Positions 10,390 through 19,733 are shown, numbered from the stretch's first letter. The stretch is 64,000 nucleotides of DNA from Cytobacillus sp. S13-E01 (GCF_029193815.1 NZ_JARFVC010000001.1:248001-312000); one strand, 5' to 3'. Numbers and translations are program-made. The notes: generated from the sequence alone by a model not told the origin.

Positions 10390-10444
10390 GTTGTTGTAAA
10401 AAAACTCAAACCATCCTAGAAGAATAGTTTGAGTCTACAACAAC
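10390..10444. repeat. Long interrupted palindrome between ylaN and ftsW
   Basis: Outer arms GTTGTTGTA (10390-10398) and TACAACAAC (10436-10444) enclose inner arms ACTCAAAC (10404-10411) and GTTTGAGT (10427-10434). A stacked hairpin could form, but no U-tract follows on either strand, so it is not a standard terminator. It could be a protein site or a processing structure in a ylaN-ftsW transcript. Confidence 0.5.
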
Positions 10445-10540
10445 CTTGGTAGCTATAAGATTGACCTAACTGTAAGTAATGCTAACTACTTTGTACATTT
10501 TTAAAAGTGGTTAGCTTATGTTTTAATAATTTTTATAAAG

Positions 10541-10822
10541 TTATTTTTTTACAGAGGATTCATGAAGCGTTGATAGTTGACGTTCGAGCGTATCAAGAAG
10601 CTCTTTGCCATTGTTTTCTTCAATAAGTCCTAATCTTACAGCGAAATCTATTTCTCGTGACAAGCCAAACATTTGTGTATCTAATACTTCCTCATATAAA
10701 GGGCACTGAGGCATTGTTAGATTATCCATTTGGACTTTTATCAGTTTTAATATTTTATCAGCATCGGTCTTAAGCAAAGCGTATGCTTTTTCACGATGAT
10801 TAACTACAGTTTCAGCCGCCAT
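10541..10822 (-). CDS. ylaN: YlaN family protein (Fur-linked iron regulation)
   Basis: 93 aa, small, soluble, helical and highly conserved in Bacilli. The family motif [18 protein letters not shown] is clear. In B. subtilis and S. aureus YlaN is reported to bind the iron repressor Fur or iron and relieve Fur repression; that is literature knowledge, not visible in the sequence. GGAGGGG lies upstream of the ATG. It sits upstream of ftsW in the same direction, as in B. subtilis. Confidence 0.92.
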   Translation of the reverse strand: MAAETVVNHREKAYALLKTDADKILKLIKVQMDNLTMPQCPLYEEVLDTQMFGLSREIDFAVRLGLIEENNGKELLDTLERQLSTLHESSVKK

Positions 10823-11235
10823 ATCAAACCCCTCCGTTCACGAGCGATTGCATAATCCTATCTATAAATAGTACAGTGAAAATAGCAAAATTGCAAGAGA
10901 AATCCAAATCCCCCTAGTATTTTTAAAAAATTTAGGGTGAGACGTTCAATATCTCATTAGCAAGTTCACTGAGATAATTTATATCACGGAACGTTTCCAT
11001 AAAAGTCTTGTTCTAGCAATACGAAGTGGACTTCCTAGTGCTGAAATAAATTTGCCGCTTCTAAAAGACTTGTGTATTATTTTTTTGCTATCCTGACTAA
11101 TCCTTGGTGCTCTTCACTAGAGCTACAATTTACAACAATCACCACATACTTTTAAAGTTGGTGATTATGATACCATATTGGTGACAAATAAAAATTAAAA
11201 CTTTATACTTATACTTAAAAGGCTGGTGTTTTAGA
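10823..11235. other. Non-coding divergent region ylaN/ylaL
   Basis: 413 bp with no credible ORF. The only structure I see is an inverted repeat, AATCACCA (11137-11144) and TGGTGATT (11159-11166), about 70 bp before ylaL. It could be an operator or leader hairpin. Confidence 0.4.
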
Positions 11236-11733
11236 TTGGAATCAATAATTATGGTAGAGGGTAGTGTAGAATATAAGATTACGCTAGACCCAAGTGTATG
11301 GATATTTGATGATCGAAAAGTTGATTTAACTACATATTTTGTAACAGAGAAGGTACAAAAAGATGAACTTGAGGAATATACAAAAGCAGTCTCAAAGCAT
11401 TGGGATCGAGAAATCCAGGAGGGTGCAATATATCCACCTACTTTAAAAACAGAAGCAACATATAAAAAAGAACAACTTCTAAAAGGTACTTTCGGAATCC
11501 CATTGCGTTATTTTCTCGATAATGCAACACCAAAGAATGAGGCAACAACTGTTATTATTCAGACAGATAGCATAGATCTTGAAATTTCTCTTGAGCAGGC
11601 ATATCAAGCTATTTTAGGCTTTTCAAAAGATGGTAAACCACTAAAAACAGATGGTCCGGTCCATTTCTATTTCGGAGACGGCTCTAATAGGAACAATCCT
11701 GTAACACATGTGACAAAGTTTTTAATTAAATAA
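11236..11733 (+). CDS. ylaL: YlaL-like protein of unknown function
   Basis: 165 aa, soluble, no signal peptide or TM segment. Position between ylaN and ylaK and length agree with Bacillus YlaL. Some relatives are labelled peptidyl-prolyl isomerase, but I see no catalytic motif supporting that. The N-terminal half has short beta-like stretches (VEYKITLDPSVWIFDD). The TTG start at 11236 has AAGGCTGGTG upstream; an ATG at 11251 is possible. A strong terminator follows, so it is a single-gene unit convergent with ylaK. Confidence 0.7.
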   Translation: MESIIMVEGSVEYKITLDPSVWIFDDRKVDLTTYFVTEKVQKDELEEYTKAVSKHWDREIQEGAIYPPTLKTEATYKKEQLLKGTFGIPLRYFLDNATPKNEATTVIIQTDSIDLEISLEQAYQAILGFSKDGKPLKTDGPVHFYFGDGSNRNNPVTHVTKFLIK

Positions 11734-11777
11734 GAATAATTGCGTGTGAGCTCTTAGCTACAGGCATTAACCATTTT

Positions 11778-11813
11778 AAAAACTGAGCCCCTTGTATTGA
11801 GGCTCAGTTTTTA
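11778..11813 (+). terminator. Terminator of ylaL
   Basis: AAAACTGAGCC / GGCTCAGTTTTT stem of 11 bp with T-run. The A-run on the other side may let it also act for ylaK. Confidence 0.85.
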
Positions 11814-11840
11814 TAGCTAATCGGAATTTATATCCATAAA

Positions 11841-11909
11841 TTCTAAAACGCATAAGGGCAACTACGCCTCTGTCTTCGCCCTTGGGCTCGCCACTTTGCC
11901 TAGTTTTCT
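11841..11909. repeat. Dispersed repeat, family C copy 1
   Basis: Contains CGCATAAGGGCAACTACGCC and ends TTGCCTAGTTTTCTTT. Both ends resemble the reverse complement of 54,606-54,668. The middle differs. It lies just past the 3' end of ylaK. Confidence 0.4.
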
Positions 11910-13238
11910 TTATAAGATATCTGCTGCTAACTGTGCTAATCCAGAGCGTTCACCTTTTATCAACTTAATATGCCCAGCAATTTTCTGATCTTTGAATTTT
12001 TCTAATACATAGGTTAAACCATTATTATATTCGTCTAAATAAGGATGGTCAATTTGTTCTGGGTCCCCCATTAAAACAATCTTACTCTTGTCTCCAACCC
12101 TTGTTATAATTGTTTTAACTTCATGTTTGGTTAAATTTTGAGCTTCGTCAATTATAATAAATTGTTCCGGTATGCTTCTTCCACGAATATAAGTTAGTGC
12201 TTCAACTTCTATCGAACCCATTCCAGCTAAAATTGCATCTAGTTCTCCTGGTTTTTTCGTATTAAATAAATATTCGAGGTTATCATATATAGGTTGCATC
12301 CAAGGTCTGAGCTTTTCCTCTTTTTCACCAGGTAAGAAACCTATATCTTTTCCTACAGGAACAATCGGCCTTGCTACTAATAATTTTTTATAATGACCAA
12401 GATCTTCTGTTTGCATTAGCCCCGCAGCAAGAGCCAATAAAGTCTTCCCGGTACCTGCTTTTCCAATCAACGTAACTAAAGGTATATCATCCCGTAATAA
12501 TAGTTCTAGAGCCATTGTCTGCTGCGCATTCCTCGATTTGATACCCCAAATATGATCATGATTAAACACTAACTTTTTAACTTTCTTACCTGTGTGATCA
12601 ACAACCCCGATTGCCGAAGATGATGTCCCAAGTGCATCTTTCATAACAATGAATTGGTTAGGGTAAAATGGGTGATTAGTTAACTCTGATAAACTTAGTT
12701 CACCTTTTTCATAAAATCGATTAAGTACATCTGTGTTTAAATAAAGATCCAGTAATCCGGTATAGATATGATCAACTTCAACAACTCGATCACTTAAAAA
12801 ATCCTCTGCCTGTAATCCTAGTGCATCAGCTTTTACCCTTACAAGTGTATCCTTACTAACTAAAATGACAGATCTACCATTTTCCTTGGTTTGTTCTTCT
12901 AACGATAGGTTTTTTGCTACTGCTAATATCCTGTTATCATTCGTCTTCTCAACAAATATTTCTTGTAACTGATGAAAGGATCGATGATTCAACTCAATCC
13001 TTAATACCCCTCCATTTTCTAGCGGTATTCTTTCATGTAGCTTTCCTATTTCACGTAATCCATCAATTAACTTCGAAATCTGACGGGCATTCCTACCTAA
13101 CTCATCCATATAACGTTTTTTTGAATCTACTTCTTCTAAGACAACTGCCGGTATTACTACTTCATTTTCTTCAAAGGAAAATATTGAATGCGGATCCTGC
13201 AAGAGAACATTTGTATCTAAAACATATATTTTACTCAA
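11910..13238 (-). CDS. ylaK: PIN-PhoH family ATPase/ribonuclease
   Basis: 442 aa (PhoH2 type). N-terminal PIN domain (about 1-140) with acidic residues Asp8, Glu36, Asp101 and Asp130 in place for a metal-dependent RNase. C-terminal PhoH ATPase with Walker A GKAGTGKT (259-266) and Walker B IIIDEAQ (361-367). PhoH2 proteins elsewhere couple RNA unwinding to cleavage; the substrate here is unknown. The start is TTG at 13238 with TAGGAGG at good spacing. It matches B. subtilis YlaK in position, convergent with ylaL and divergent from ylaJ. Confidence 0.9.
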   Translation of the reverse strand: MSKIYVLDTNVLLQDPHSIFSFEENEVVIPAVVLEEVDSKKRYMDELGRNARQISKLIDGLREIGKLHERIPLENGGVLRIELNHRSFHQLQEIFVEKTNDNRILAVAKNLSLEEQTKENGRSVILVSKDTLVRVKADALGLQAEDFLSDRVVEVDHIYTGLLDLYLNTDVLNRFYEKGELSLSELTNHPFYPNQFIVMKDALGTSSSAIGVVDHTGKKVKKLVFNHDHIWGIKSRNAQQTMALELLLRDDIPLVTLIGKAGTGKTLLALAAGLMQTEDLGHYKKLLVARPIVPVGKDIGFLPGEKEEKLRPWMQPIYDNLEYLFNTKKPGELDAILAGMGSIEVEALTYIRGRSIPEQFIIIDEAQNLTKHEVKTIITRVGDKSKIVLMGDPEQIDHPYLDEYNNGLTYVLEKFKDQKIAGHIKLIKGERSGLAQLAADIL

Positions 13239-13642
13239 ATTTCCGCCTCCTACCCCAATATTTTTTTCTTTTTGTCAAGGGAGTGAAACAGGCGTCCGAC
13301 CACTCGTTAGCAAAATATATAAATATTACTATAGAATTGAATCTACCCTCACAACCTGCTGTTTTAGCAAACCTTTACTAGCATTTGCAAAACGAGGAAA
13401 ATTTCAAAACCCTATAGTACATCAATATAACAATGCTATTCCTAAATAGTAATTAGATTTTTTGTAGTTTAGACGGACCGTTGATAAAAATATATGAGTT
13501 CATGAATAAAGATAGAAGAATAATTAAACAATAAAAATAGAAAAACTTGGTCTAGCCCATAAAAATATTTCAAAATCTCTTTTATAAAAGTATTTTTAAA
13601 TGCTTTAAACGAGGTTTAAGTTTCTCAAGGAGGGAATATGTT
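13239..13642. other. Non-coding divergent region ylaK/ylaJ
   Basis: 404 bp of AT-rich DNA. It must hold promoters for both genes. I found no convincing sigma-A box, and no clear sigma-G-type match for ylaJ. Confidence 0.4.
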
Positions 13643-14239
13643 TTGAAAAAATTAATTGCGTTAACAATTCCAATCTTTTTCCTATTAGTTGGTTGTGGTG
13701 CAAATCAAAATGCAAACGAAACTAACGATAATAGAATTCAAGTGAAAAATACAACAGATGGAGTAACAGTTGATCGCAAAACAGGACAAGACATCTCAAA
13801 GCATTTAGTAGAACTTGCTTCAAGTATACCAAACGTAAACGATGCAACTGCTGTGGTAATTGGCAATTTTGCTGTTGTAGGTATTGATGTCAACGCAAAG
13901 TTGGATCGTTCACGTGTAGCATCAATAAAGTACTCTGTTGCGGAAAGTTTAAAAAATGATCGTTACGGGGCAAATGCTGTTGTAGTTGCTGATGCGGATA
14001 CCGTTGAAAGACTTAGACAAATGGGTAAGGAAATACAAGATGGACGCCCGATTACTGGAGTTTTAGATGAACTAGCACAAATTGTCGGTAGAATAATGCC
14101 TGATATACCAAGTGATATCATTGATAATGACAATGCTAATCCTACAGAGCAAAATGACAAACAGCTTAAACAAGGCGAAGAAAAAAGGTTAGAAAAAGAG
14201 CAACAAGATCAATCAAAGAACAAGATGAAAGATCAATAA
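13643..14239 (+). CDS. ylaJ: YhcN/YlaJ family sporulation lipoprotein
   Basis: 198 aa. Signal peptide with lipobox LLVGC and lipid Cys at 18, then a YhcN/YlaJ domain (about 45-155; NDATAVVIGNFAVVGIDV and the DADTVERLRQMG region). The C-terminal tail of about 35 residues is very hydrophilic and rich in K, Q and E. Family members are forespore or spore-membrane lipoproteins whose absence mildly affects germination or outgrowth. The TTG start has AAGGAGGG about 8 nt upstream. It is monocistronic with a strong terminator. Confidence 0.88.
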   Translation: MKKLIALTIPIFFLLVGCGANQNANETNDNRIQVKNTTDGVTVDRKTGQDISKHLVELASSIPNVNDATAVVIGNFAVVGIDVNAKLDRSRVASIKYSVAESLKNDRYGANAVVVADADTVERLRQMGKEIQDGRPITGVLDELAQIVGRIMPDIPSDIIDNDNANPTEQNDKQLKQGEEKRLEKEQQDQSKNKMKDQ

Positions 14240-14244
14240 ACTTT

Positions 14245-14287
14245 TAAGAAAAGTCCTTTTGAAAAAAATTTCTAAGGACTTTTCTTA
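14245..14287 (+). terminator. Terminator of ylaJ
   Basis: AAGAAAAGTCCTT / AAGGACTTTTCTT stem of 13 bp, 5 nt after the stop codon. Confidence 0.85.
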
Positions 14288-14335
14288 TGATATCGAAATT
14301 TATAGGTTGCCCCTTTTTTTGTGTAAAATTTTGGA

Positions 14336-14414
14336 TCTAGTTTTGGTTGTCTAGCTCCAGGTGCCACCCGTCTCTATGGTATAATCCGATAAGCGGGCGC
14401 CCTCTCGCTTTTGT
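14336..14414 (-). repeat. Dispersed repeat, family A (R1, internally deleted)
   Basis: Minus-oriented copy of the GCGCAGGGCGCCCG element, read as AAAAGCGAGAGGGCGCCCGC on the minus strand. It keeps both ends but lacks most of the central hairpin. It abuts the 3' end of the PNPOx-like gene. Confidence 0.7.
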
Positions 14415-14421
14415 TCTAACT

Positions 14422-14877
14422 TTAGGTCAATCTCATCGCATCCATCACTTGTTTATCCAGCTTGTCAGCCGCCACTTCATCATATGTTTTTTCATAATTT
14501 GGTTCATTTGAAATCTTCGAACCATAGAACATAACATCGCGCACCTCATTGATAGCTATTTCTACTAGTGCAAGTTTAAGTGGTACTCCGTCCATTTTTT
14601 TAACCTTAATATGTGCCTTACCACTGATTGAATAGGTAGATTCATTAGCAATTACATTTAACACAACTAAAGGATTATTATTAATATTCTCGACGATTCG
14701 GGATCTGTTATCGATTGAAATATACACTCTATTCTTATCAGGTGCTAGAACCCATGATAACGCACTAACGTTAGGCCCCCCTGTTTCGTAATCAACCGTA
14801 GATAATATAGCGTACCTTTCTTTTTGTAAACTCTCAAATAATGATGGGATTAGTTTTGTTTCAACTTGATTTGCCAA
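14422..14877 (-). CDS. Pyridoxamine 5'-phosphate oxidase-like flavin-binding protein
   Basis: 151 aa, a split-barrel fold typical of FMN-binding PNPOx-like proteins. Near the N-terminus, YAILSTVDYETGGPNVSALSWV matches the start of this fold, followed by a VYISIDNRSRIVENINNN strand-helix and then VVLNVIANESTYSISGKAHI. True PdxH residues are not evident, so the substrate is unknown; such proteins may bind FMN, heme or F420. It is a single gene divergent from ylaI, with a good RBS (GGAGG) before the ATG. Confidence 0.75.
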   Translation of the reverse strand: MANQVETKLIPSLFESLQKERYAILSTVDYETGGPNVSALSWVLAPDKNRVYISIDNRSRIVENINNNPLVVLNVIANESTYSISGKAHIKVKKMDGVPLKLALVEIAINEVRDVMFYGSKISNEPNYEKTYDEVAADKLDKQVMDAMRLT

Positions 14878-15013
14878 TTTAAAAACCTCCTACATTGTAT
14901 ATACATATAATACCTTTTTTCTTCCAAAGATTAAACTCTTTTGGTTTTCATGCTATACTATAACAAAATATTCAGTTTTAGGTAATTATATAAGAAACAG
15001 TAGGAGTGTTAAA

Positions 15014-15217
15014 ATGAGAGTCAAATGTGTGATATGTGATAAAATAAATCAAATAGAAGATGAAACAGGCCTTGCAAAAAAATTACGAAACCGTCCCATT
15101 CATACATATCTTTGTCCTGAATGTAACACAAGGATAGAAAATAGAACAAACGAAAGAAAAGCTACAGGAAAGTTTAAATTATATCGAAAAAAAGCCAAAC
15201 AAGATGACTTGTGGTAA
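15014..15217 (+). CDS. ylaI: YlaI family small zinc-ribbon protein
   Basis: 67 aa. Two CxxC knuckles (Cys5/Cys8 and Cys34/Cys37) form a zinc ribbon, followed by a basic C-terminal tail (ERKATGKFKLYRKKAK) that could bind nucleic acid. Length and position match the DUF2197/YlaI family. TAGGAG precedes the ATG. A candidate promoter, TTAAAC-17-TATACT, ends near 14959. Function unknown. Confidence 0.88.
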   Translation: MRVKCVICDKINQIEDETGLAKKLRNRPIHTYLCPECNTRIENRTNERKATGKFKLYRKKAKQDDLW

Positions 15218-15296
15218 AAAGCACTTGTTTAGTGTTCTATGAGCGGACTTTTCGTTGACGTTTATAAATGCTTATCTTTCAATAAAATATAATAAA

Positions 15297-15455
15297 AAAA
15301 GCGCAGGGCGCCCGCCTATCGGCGACAAGCATAAGACAAGCCGGCTGGAAGGTTGTTCTTTACCTTCCGGACGGATTGGCTTATACCATAGAGTCGATGG
15401 CGCCCGGAGCTAGACACTAAAACTAGGTACAAACTTTTATACTTTCTTATCTTTT
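15297..15455 (+). repeat. Dispersed repeat, family A (R2, full-length hairpin form)
   Basis: Best-preserved long copy. Two GGCGCCCG boxes bound a nested imperfect palindrome: GGCGCC, CGGCGAC, ATAAG, CAAGCC and GGAAGGT on the left mirror ACCTTCC, GGATTGG, CTTAT, GTCGAT and GGCGCC on the right. A conserved tail follows (GAGCTAGACACTAAAACTAG, then TTTATACTTTCTTATC). No ORF with an RBS. It behaves like a REP/MITE-type non-coding element. Confidence 0.8.
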
Positions 15456-15490
15456 AAAAAAGCCGAACATTGTGAATGTTCGGCTTTTTT
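15456..15490 (-). terminator. Terminator of ylaH-distal operon
   Basis: AAAAAAGCCGAACAT / ATGTTCGGCTTTTTT hairpin. It functions for the minus-strand gene ending at 15489 and also faces the repeat and ylaI, so it is likely bidirectional. Confidence 0.85.
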
Positions 15491-15776
15491 ATATTGGGTA
15501 ATTATTATACTTTTCAGGTTCTTTCTCTATTTGATCATGCATAATATCAATTAACTCAATAGGAAAACGAGCCTTTTTTGATTCTCCATCTTTTTCATAA
15601 AAGACTTCATACATGACATCATCTTTTTTCACGATAATATTTGATAGCTTATGGTCATTTAGTAACATATTATTAAAAAGTTCATAGGTTTCTTGTGCTG
15701 CTGTATCATCTGGTCTTGCATCTACAACTACTTTGATTGTCAGCCAATTATAAATTGCATCTTGTAGTGAATTCAT
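15489..15776 (-). CDS. Conserved hypothetical small protein
   Basis: 95 aa, soluble and acidic. I do not recognise a named family. Composition suggests a helix-sheet mix, with a VMYEVFYEKDGESKKARFP hairpin in the middle. It starts 10 bp after the ylaH stop, so it is the distal gene of a ylaH operon. Its stop codon overlaps the terminator. GGATGATCC-type symmetry near the start is weak; the RBS is TAGGTGATCC. Confidence 0.75.
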   Translation of the reverse strand: MNSLQDAIYNWLTIKVVVDARPDDTAAQETYELFNNMLLNDHKLSNIIVKKDDVMYEVFYEKDGESKKARFPIELIDIMHDQIEKEPEKYNNYPI

Positions 15777-15786
15777 AAAGGATCAC

Positions 15787-16101
15787 CTACTCTGTTTTAA
15801 AATCTTGCTTTTTAGATTGATGTAACCGAATTTTATAAATAATTAATATAAGTGCAGCTACCACAAGACCTTCAGCAACAGGTAGAAAAATCCCTAGAAA
15901 TGTTAGAAACGTACCACCCAATGCTAAGAAAAAGTAAATAACTAGTGATTTTAGAATCGGTAGCTTTTTTGCAAAACCAAGTTTATAAACTATAATCGAA
16001 AGTCCCACGATCGTTAAATATAATAACCACATTCCTACTGTGGGGTTAGTATCGACTCTAAATAATGCAGCGAAAAAGGATAGTCTTTCAGCTATATCCA
16101 T
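15787..16101 (-). CDS. ylaH: YlaH-like membrane protein
   Basis: 104 aa with three hydrophobic segments (about 24-42, 51-72 and 74-92) and a basic C-terminal tail ([12 protein letters not shown]). Length, topology and position beside typA match Bacillus YlaH. Function unknown. GGGGGAG precedes the ATG. Transcription is probably with the small gene downstream. Confidence 0.82.
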   Translation of the reverse strand: MDIAERLSFFAALFRVDTNPTVGMWLLYLTIVGLSIIVYKLGFAKKLPILKSLVIYFFLALGGTFLTFLGIFLPVAEGLVVAALILIIYKIRLHQSKKQDFKTE

Positions 16102-16243
16102 TTAATTCTCCCCCTTTGATCTTTCCATCTAAAAGGTAGTTCAAGAGGTCTAAAAAGAGCCACCTGAATCTCGATTCTTTTTAAACCCTTTGAACACATC
16201 ACCCATTAAAAGTAACAGAAGACAAAGTTCACAATATATGTGT

Positions 16244-18085
16244 TTATTTTATAGTTTCAGCTAATTTCTTTTTCTTCGTAACTCTTTCACGTTCGCTTTT
16301 CTCTAATATCTTTTTACGTAAACGAATTGATTCAGGTGTAATTTCACAATACTCATCATCATTTAAATACTCAAGGGATTCCTCAAGTGACATTAAACGA
16401 GGTTTTTTCATTGTTGTTGTTTGGTCTTTGTTAGCAGAACGCATATTTGTCATTTGCTTAACTTTAACCACGTTAACCGTTAAGTCATTTTCACGAGTAT
16501 GCTCCCCAACAATCATACCTTCATAAACATCCGTTCCTGGTTCAACGAAAATGGTACCACGATCCTCGATTCCCATAATCCCATACTGACTAGTTTTTCC
16601 GCTCTCCATCGAAATAAGAACACCTTGTCTGCGCCCACCTACTTGACCTGATGCCATCGGCTGGTAGCTGTCAAACGAATGATTTATAATACCGAAACCT
16701 CTAGTTAATGTTAAGAACTCTGTAGTATACCCAATTAGCCCTCGAGCTGGGACCATAAATACTAACCTTACCTGGCCATTACCATTATTAATCATGTCGA
16801 GCATCTCACCCTTACGCGCACCAATTGACTCCATAATAGAACCTGTATGCTCTTCAGGAACATCGATTTGAACACGTTCTACAGGTTCAGAGCGAACACC
16901 ATCAATTATGCGTACAATAACTTCAGGTTTTGATACTTGGAGCTCAAAGCCTTCACGACGCATGTTTTCAATTAAGATTGACAAGTGAAGCTCACCACGT
17001 CCTGAAACAATCCACTCATCTGGTGAATCAGTATTTTCAACACGTAAACTAACATCTGTTTCTAATTGTGCACGTAGTCTCTCTTCGATTTTACGAGCGG
17101 TTACAAACTTACCTTCTTTTCCAGCAAACGGACTGTTGTTAACAAGGAATGTCATTTGTAATGTTGGCTCATCAATTCTTAGCACTGGTAGGGCGTCTTG
17201 ATGTGTTACAGGACAGACAGTTTCACCAACGTTAATATCTTCCATTCCAGAAACTGCCACTAGATCTCCAGCTTTCGCTTCTAGAATTTCAATCCGTTTT
17301 AGTCCAATAAAACCAAACATCTTTGTAACACGAAATTGTTTGACAGATCCATCAAGCTTCATTAAAGCAACTTGTTCTCCGACTTTCATCGTTCCACGGA
17401 ATACACGACCTATCCCAATTCGACCTAAGTAATCATTATAGTCTAATAATGCTACTTGGAATTGTAATGGTTCCTCACTATTATCTATCGGCGCTGGAAT
17501 ATTTTCTAAGATAGAATCAAATAATGCTTCCATATTTTCATCTTGTTTCTCTGGATCAACACTTGCCGTTCCATTAATTGCAGAGGCATATACCACTGGA
17601 AAATCTAATTGTTCTTCAGTAGCATCTAATTCAATGAATAGATCAATTACTTCATCAACAACCTCTGCGGGACGAGCAAAATCACGGTCAATTTTATTAA
17701 CTACAACAATTGGCGTCAATTTTTGCTCAAGTGCCTTTTTAAGCACGAAACGGGTTTGTGGCATACAACCTTCATATGCATCCACCACAAGTAATACTCC
17801 ATCAACCATTTTCATAATACGTTCTACTTCTCCACCAAAATCAGCATGCCCTGGTGTATCCATAATGTTAATTCGTTTATCTTTATAGTTAATCGCAGTA
17901 TTTTTTGCTAAAATTGTAATACCACGCTCACGTTCGATAGCATTTGAATCCATTGCACGCTCTTCAACCTGTTCGTTTGTTCTAAATGTACCAGATTGAT
18001 GCAATAATTTATCAACTAAAGTTGTTTTCCCATGGTCAACGTGGGCAATAATCGCGATATTACGTATATCATTGCGAATGTTCAA
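16244..18085 (-). CDS. typA: Ribosome-associated GTPase TypA/BipA
   Basis: About 613 aa. Translational GTPase of the EF-G/LepA superfamily involved in ribosome assembly and cold or stress adaptation. G1 is AHVDHGKT, the switch II region is [11 protein letters not shown] and G4 is NKID; these are followed by beta-barrel, EF-G III/V-like and BipA-specific C-terminal domains. The frame opens with ATG at 18094, but TAGGAG abuts that codon. TTG at 18085, 9 nt from the same site, gives an N-terminus like B. subtilis YlaG and is preferred. Full length. Confidence 0.96.
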   Translation of the reverse strand: MNIRNDIRNIAIIAHVDHGKTTLVDKLLHQSGTFRTNEQVEERAMDSNAIERERGITILAKNTAINYKDKRINIMDTPGHADFGGEVERIMKMVDGVLLVVDAYEGCMPQTRFVLKKALEQKLTPIVVVNKIDRDFARPAEVVDEVIDLFIELDATEEQLDFPVVYASAINGTASVDPEKQDENMEALFDSILENIPAPIDNSEEPLQFQVALLDYNDYLGRIGIGRVFRGTMKVGEQVALMKLDGSVKQFRVTKMFGFIGLKRIEILEAKAGDLVAVSGMEDINVGETVCPVTHQDALPVLRIDEPTLQMTFLVNNSPFAGKEGKFVTARKIEERLRAQLETDVSLRVENTDSPDEWIVSGRGELHLSILIENMRREGFELQVSKPEVIVRIIDGVRSEPVERVQIDVPEEHTGSIMESIGARKGEMLDMINNGNGQVRLVFMVPARGLIGYTTEFLTLTRGFGIINHSFDSYQPMASGQVGGRRQGVLISMESGKTSQYGIMGIEDRGTIFVEPGTDVYEGMIVGEHTRENDLTVNVVKVKQMTNMRSANKDQTTTMKKPRLMSLEESLEYLNDDEYCEITPESIRLRKKILEKSERERVTKKKKLAETIK

Positions 18086-18193
18086 GTTTTTCATCTCCTA
18101 AATTCATCTCTTCTTTTATAACCTTTGATATTATACCATAAACATAGTAATAAAGAAGAATGTTTATTTTTTTAAATCCATTATTAATAAAAA

Positions 18194-18224
18194 CAGGTGT
18201 AAAAATCATGTTATAATACACCTG
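18194..18224. promoter_or_regulatory. Palindrome around the ylaF -10 box
   Basis: CAGGTGTA (18194-18201) and TACACCTG (18217-18224) form an 8-bp inverted repeat with a 15-bp gap that encloses and overlaps TATAAT (18212-18217). This is the layout of a repressor operator on a promoter. The -35 is poor. Confidence 0.45.
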
Positions 18225-18250
18225 CATCATCAAAAGGGGGACAAACTTTC

Positions 18251-18436
18251 ATGAAATCCATTAATTACCCTATGCTAGGATTTGCTTTTGCTACAGCTTT
18301 TTTCATTATGTTGATTGGAGTTGCAATTTCATTTGGAAGCTTATTAGGCATATTATTATCAATTTTAGCTGTTTTTATTGTAATGGGCTTTGGTTTTGTG
18401 ACTAAGAAGAAAATGCGCGAAAAAGGTGGGAACTAA
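18251..18436 (+). CDS. ylaF: YlaF family small membrane protein
   Basis: 61 aa: two TM segments (about 8-28 and 30-50) joined by a tight GS-rich turn, then a basic tail KKKMREKGGN. It matches the DUF5325/YlaF family in length and position opposite typA. AAGGGGGA lies upstream of the ATG. The 5' arm of its terminator is formed by its own last codons. Function unknown. Confidence 0.85.
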   Translation: MKSINYPMLGFAFATAFFIMLIGVAISFGSLLGILLSILAVFIVMGFGFVTKKKMREKGGN

Positions 18437-18460
18437 TTCCCTTCTTTTCGCGCATTTTAC
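18410..18460 (+). terminator. Terminator overlapping the ylaF 3' end
   Basis: AAAATGCGCGAAAA pairs with TTTTCGCGCATTTT across a loop containing the ylaF stop codon. Confidence 0.85.
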
Positions 18461-18637
18461 TTTTATTATAAGGGTCTAAAATTCTATTGATATCAATATA
18501 GTACCAATCCACAGCTTTGTAAGTGACTCTTACTAATTATCTCCAATATCACCAGGATAATCTTCATACTTTAAAATGATTTTCTAAAGTATTATCCTTA
18601 AGAATAGGATGATCGTATTCATTATTCTTAAAACTTT

Positions 18638-19429
18638 TTACTTTAATATGTATTCAGCTAGTATTTGTTTGTGCAATTCCCTTTTTGCAACTAAAATAGA
18701 ATTCTCTCCTAAGTAGTTTAAAGATTTACCCTCTAAGGTTGTTACAACACCACCCACCTCTTCAATCAGAACAGCACCAGCAGCAAAATCCCAAGGAGAC
18801 AATCGCATCGTAATGTATGCATCAAGGCGTCCAGTTACCACATATGCAAATTCAATGGCTGCAGAGCCATATGATCTAGTTCCTCTGACATGCTTAATCA
18901 AAGGTAACAGAACATTTGAATCAATTCGCTTATTATCTGTAACCCAGGTTGCGTTAATTCCTAATATGGCTTCATTTAATACCACTTCTTCTAATTTTTG
19001 AATACTAGTACCATTTAAAAATGCACCTTCACCTTTAACAGCATGGTACATTTCATCATGTACGACATCATATATTAACCCTATCTTACCAACACCATTT
19101 TCATAAACTGCTACTGAAATAGCAAAGTTACGTTGTTGATGGATAAAGTTCATCGTACCGTCTATAGGATCTATAATCCAAATCACACCGTCTAATGTAG
19201 TTACGCGATCTCCCACGCCTTCTTCGCCCAATATTTGATGTTCTGGGTAAGCTTTATTTATCTTGTCAATAAAATATTGCTCTGTATCCTTATCAATATT
19301 CGTAACTAAGTCATCAGCATTCGATTTTGTTTGAATCGATAATTTCGTTTTAAAGGAAGCTCGAATTCTTTTACCGGCCTCTTTCGTCCATTCAATTGCT
19401 TTTTTATTTATTTCATACCAATCGCTCAT
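18638..19429 (-). CDS. yktC: Inositol monophosphatase family protein
   Basis: 263 aa. Mg-dependent sugar/inositol phosphatase of the IMPase/SuhB superfamily. Metal motifs are visible: GEEG (68-71), the WIIDPIDGTMNF signature (about 84-95) and SPWDFAAG near the C-terminus. The physiological substrate is not determined by sequence; inositol-1-phosphate or related phosphates are likely. Position among the ykt genes matches B. subtilis YktC. The RBS is GGAGGGTG. The 200 bp upstream to 19733 are repeat-derived. Confidence 0.92.
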   Translation of the reverse strand: MSDWYEINKKAIEWTKEAGKRIRASFKTKLSIQTKSNADDLVTNIDKDTEQYFIDKINKAYPEHQILGEEGVGDRVTTLDGVIWIIDPIDGTMNFIHQQRNFAISVAVYENGVGKIGLIYDVVHDEMYHAVKGEGAFLNGTSIQKLEEVVLNEAILGINATWVTDNKRIDSNVLLPLIKHVRGTRSYGSAAIEFAYVVTGRLDAYITMRLSPWDFAAGAVLIEEVGGVVTTLEGKSLNYLGENSILVAKRELHKQILAEYILK

Positions 19430-19495
19430 TTTTTGATCACCCTCCGGAGTTTAATCATTTGTATGTAATTAGTTACTAGCTTAATGGAAATTTAG

Positions 19496-19676
19496 AGCCA
19501 AACGCAAGTAGTATAAAGTGAAACTTCAATAAGCAGGATTTTTCTTCATCCCTCACTGATTATTAGTTGAACTTATACCGCTAGGAACGCGCACGTCCTG
19601 TGTGCTTCGCGGACCTTTAGGAGCAGACAATCCACCACCTAAACCTCTTCGAAATCATAGTGGCATGAGATAATTA
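19496..19676. repeat. Composite decayed repeat region
   Basis: Holds an interrupted inverted repeat (GTATAAAGTGAAAC near 19500 against GTTGAACTTATAC near 19575), then a CACGTCCTGTGTGCTTCG segment shared with the family A elements. Similar AAAGTGAAACTTTAA scraps occur near 49.67 and 55.79 kb. No gene. Confidence 0.4.
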
Positions 19677-19679
19677 AAT

Positions 19680-19717
19680 ATGAAAAACGAACCACATTGG
19701 TGTGATTCGTTTTTCAT
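19680..19717 (-). terminator. Terminator of ykzI-like gene
   Basis: AAAAACGAA-CACA / TGTG-TTCGTTTTT hairpin with one wobble pair, 17 bp past the stop. Confidence 0.8.
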
Positions 19718-19733
19718 ATTGTATTAAAACAAA

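Noticed and set aside
13239-13642. Sigma-G promoter for ylaJ
   Set aside because: I could not find a GHATR/CATnnTA pair at proper spacing, so no site is claimed.
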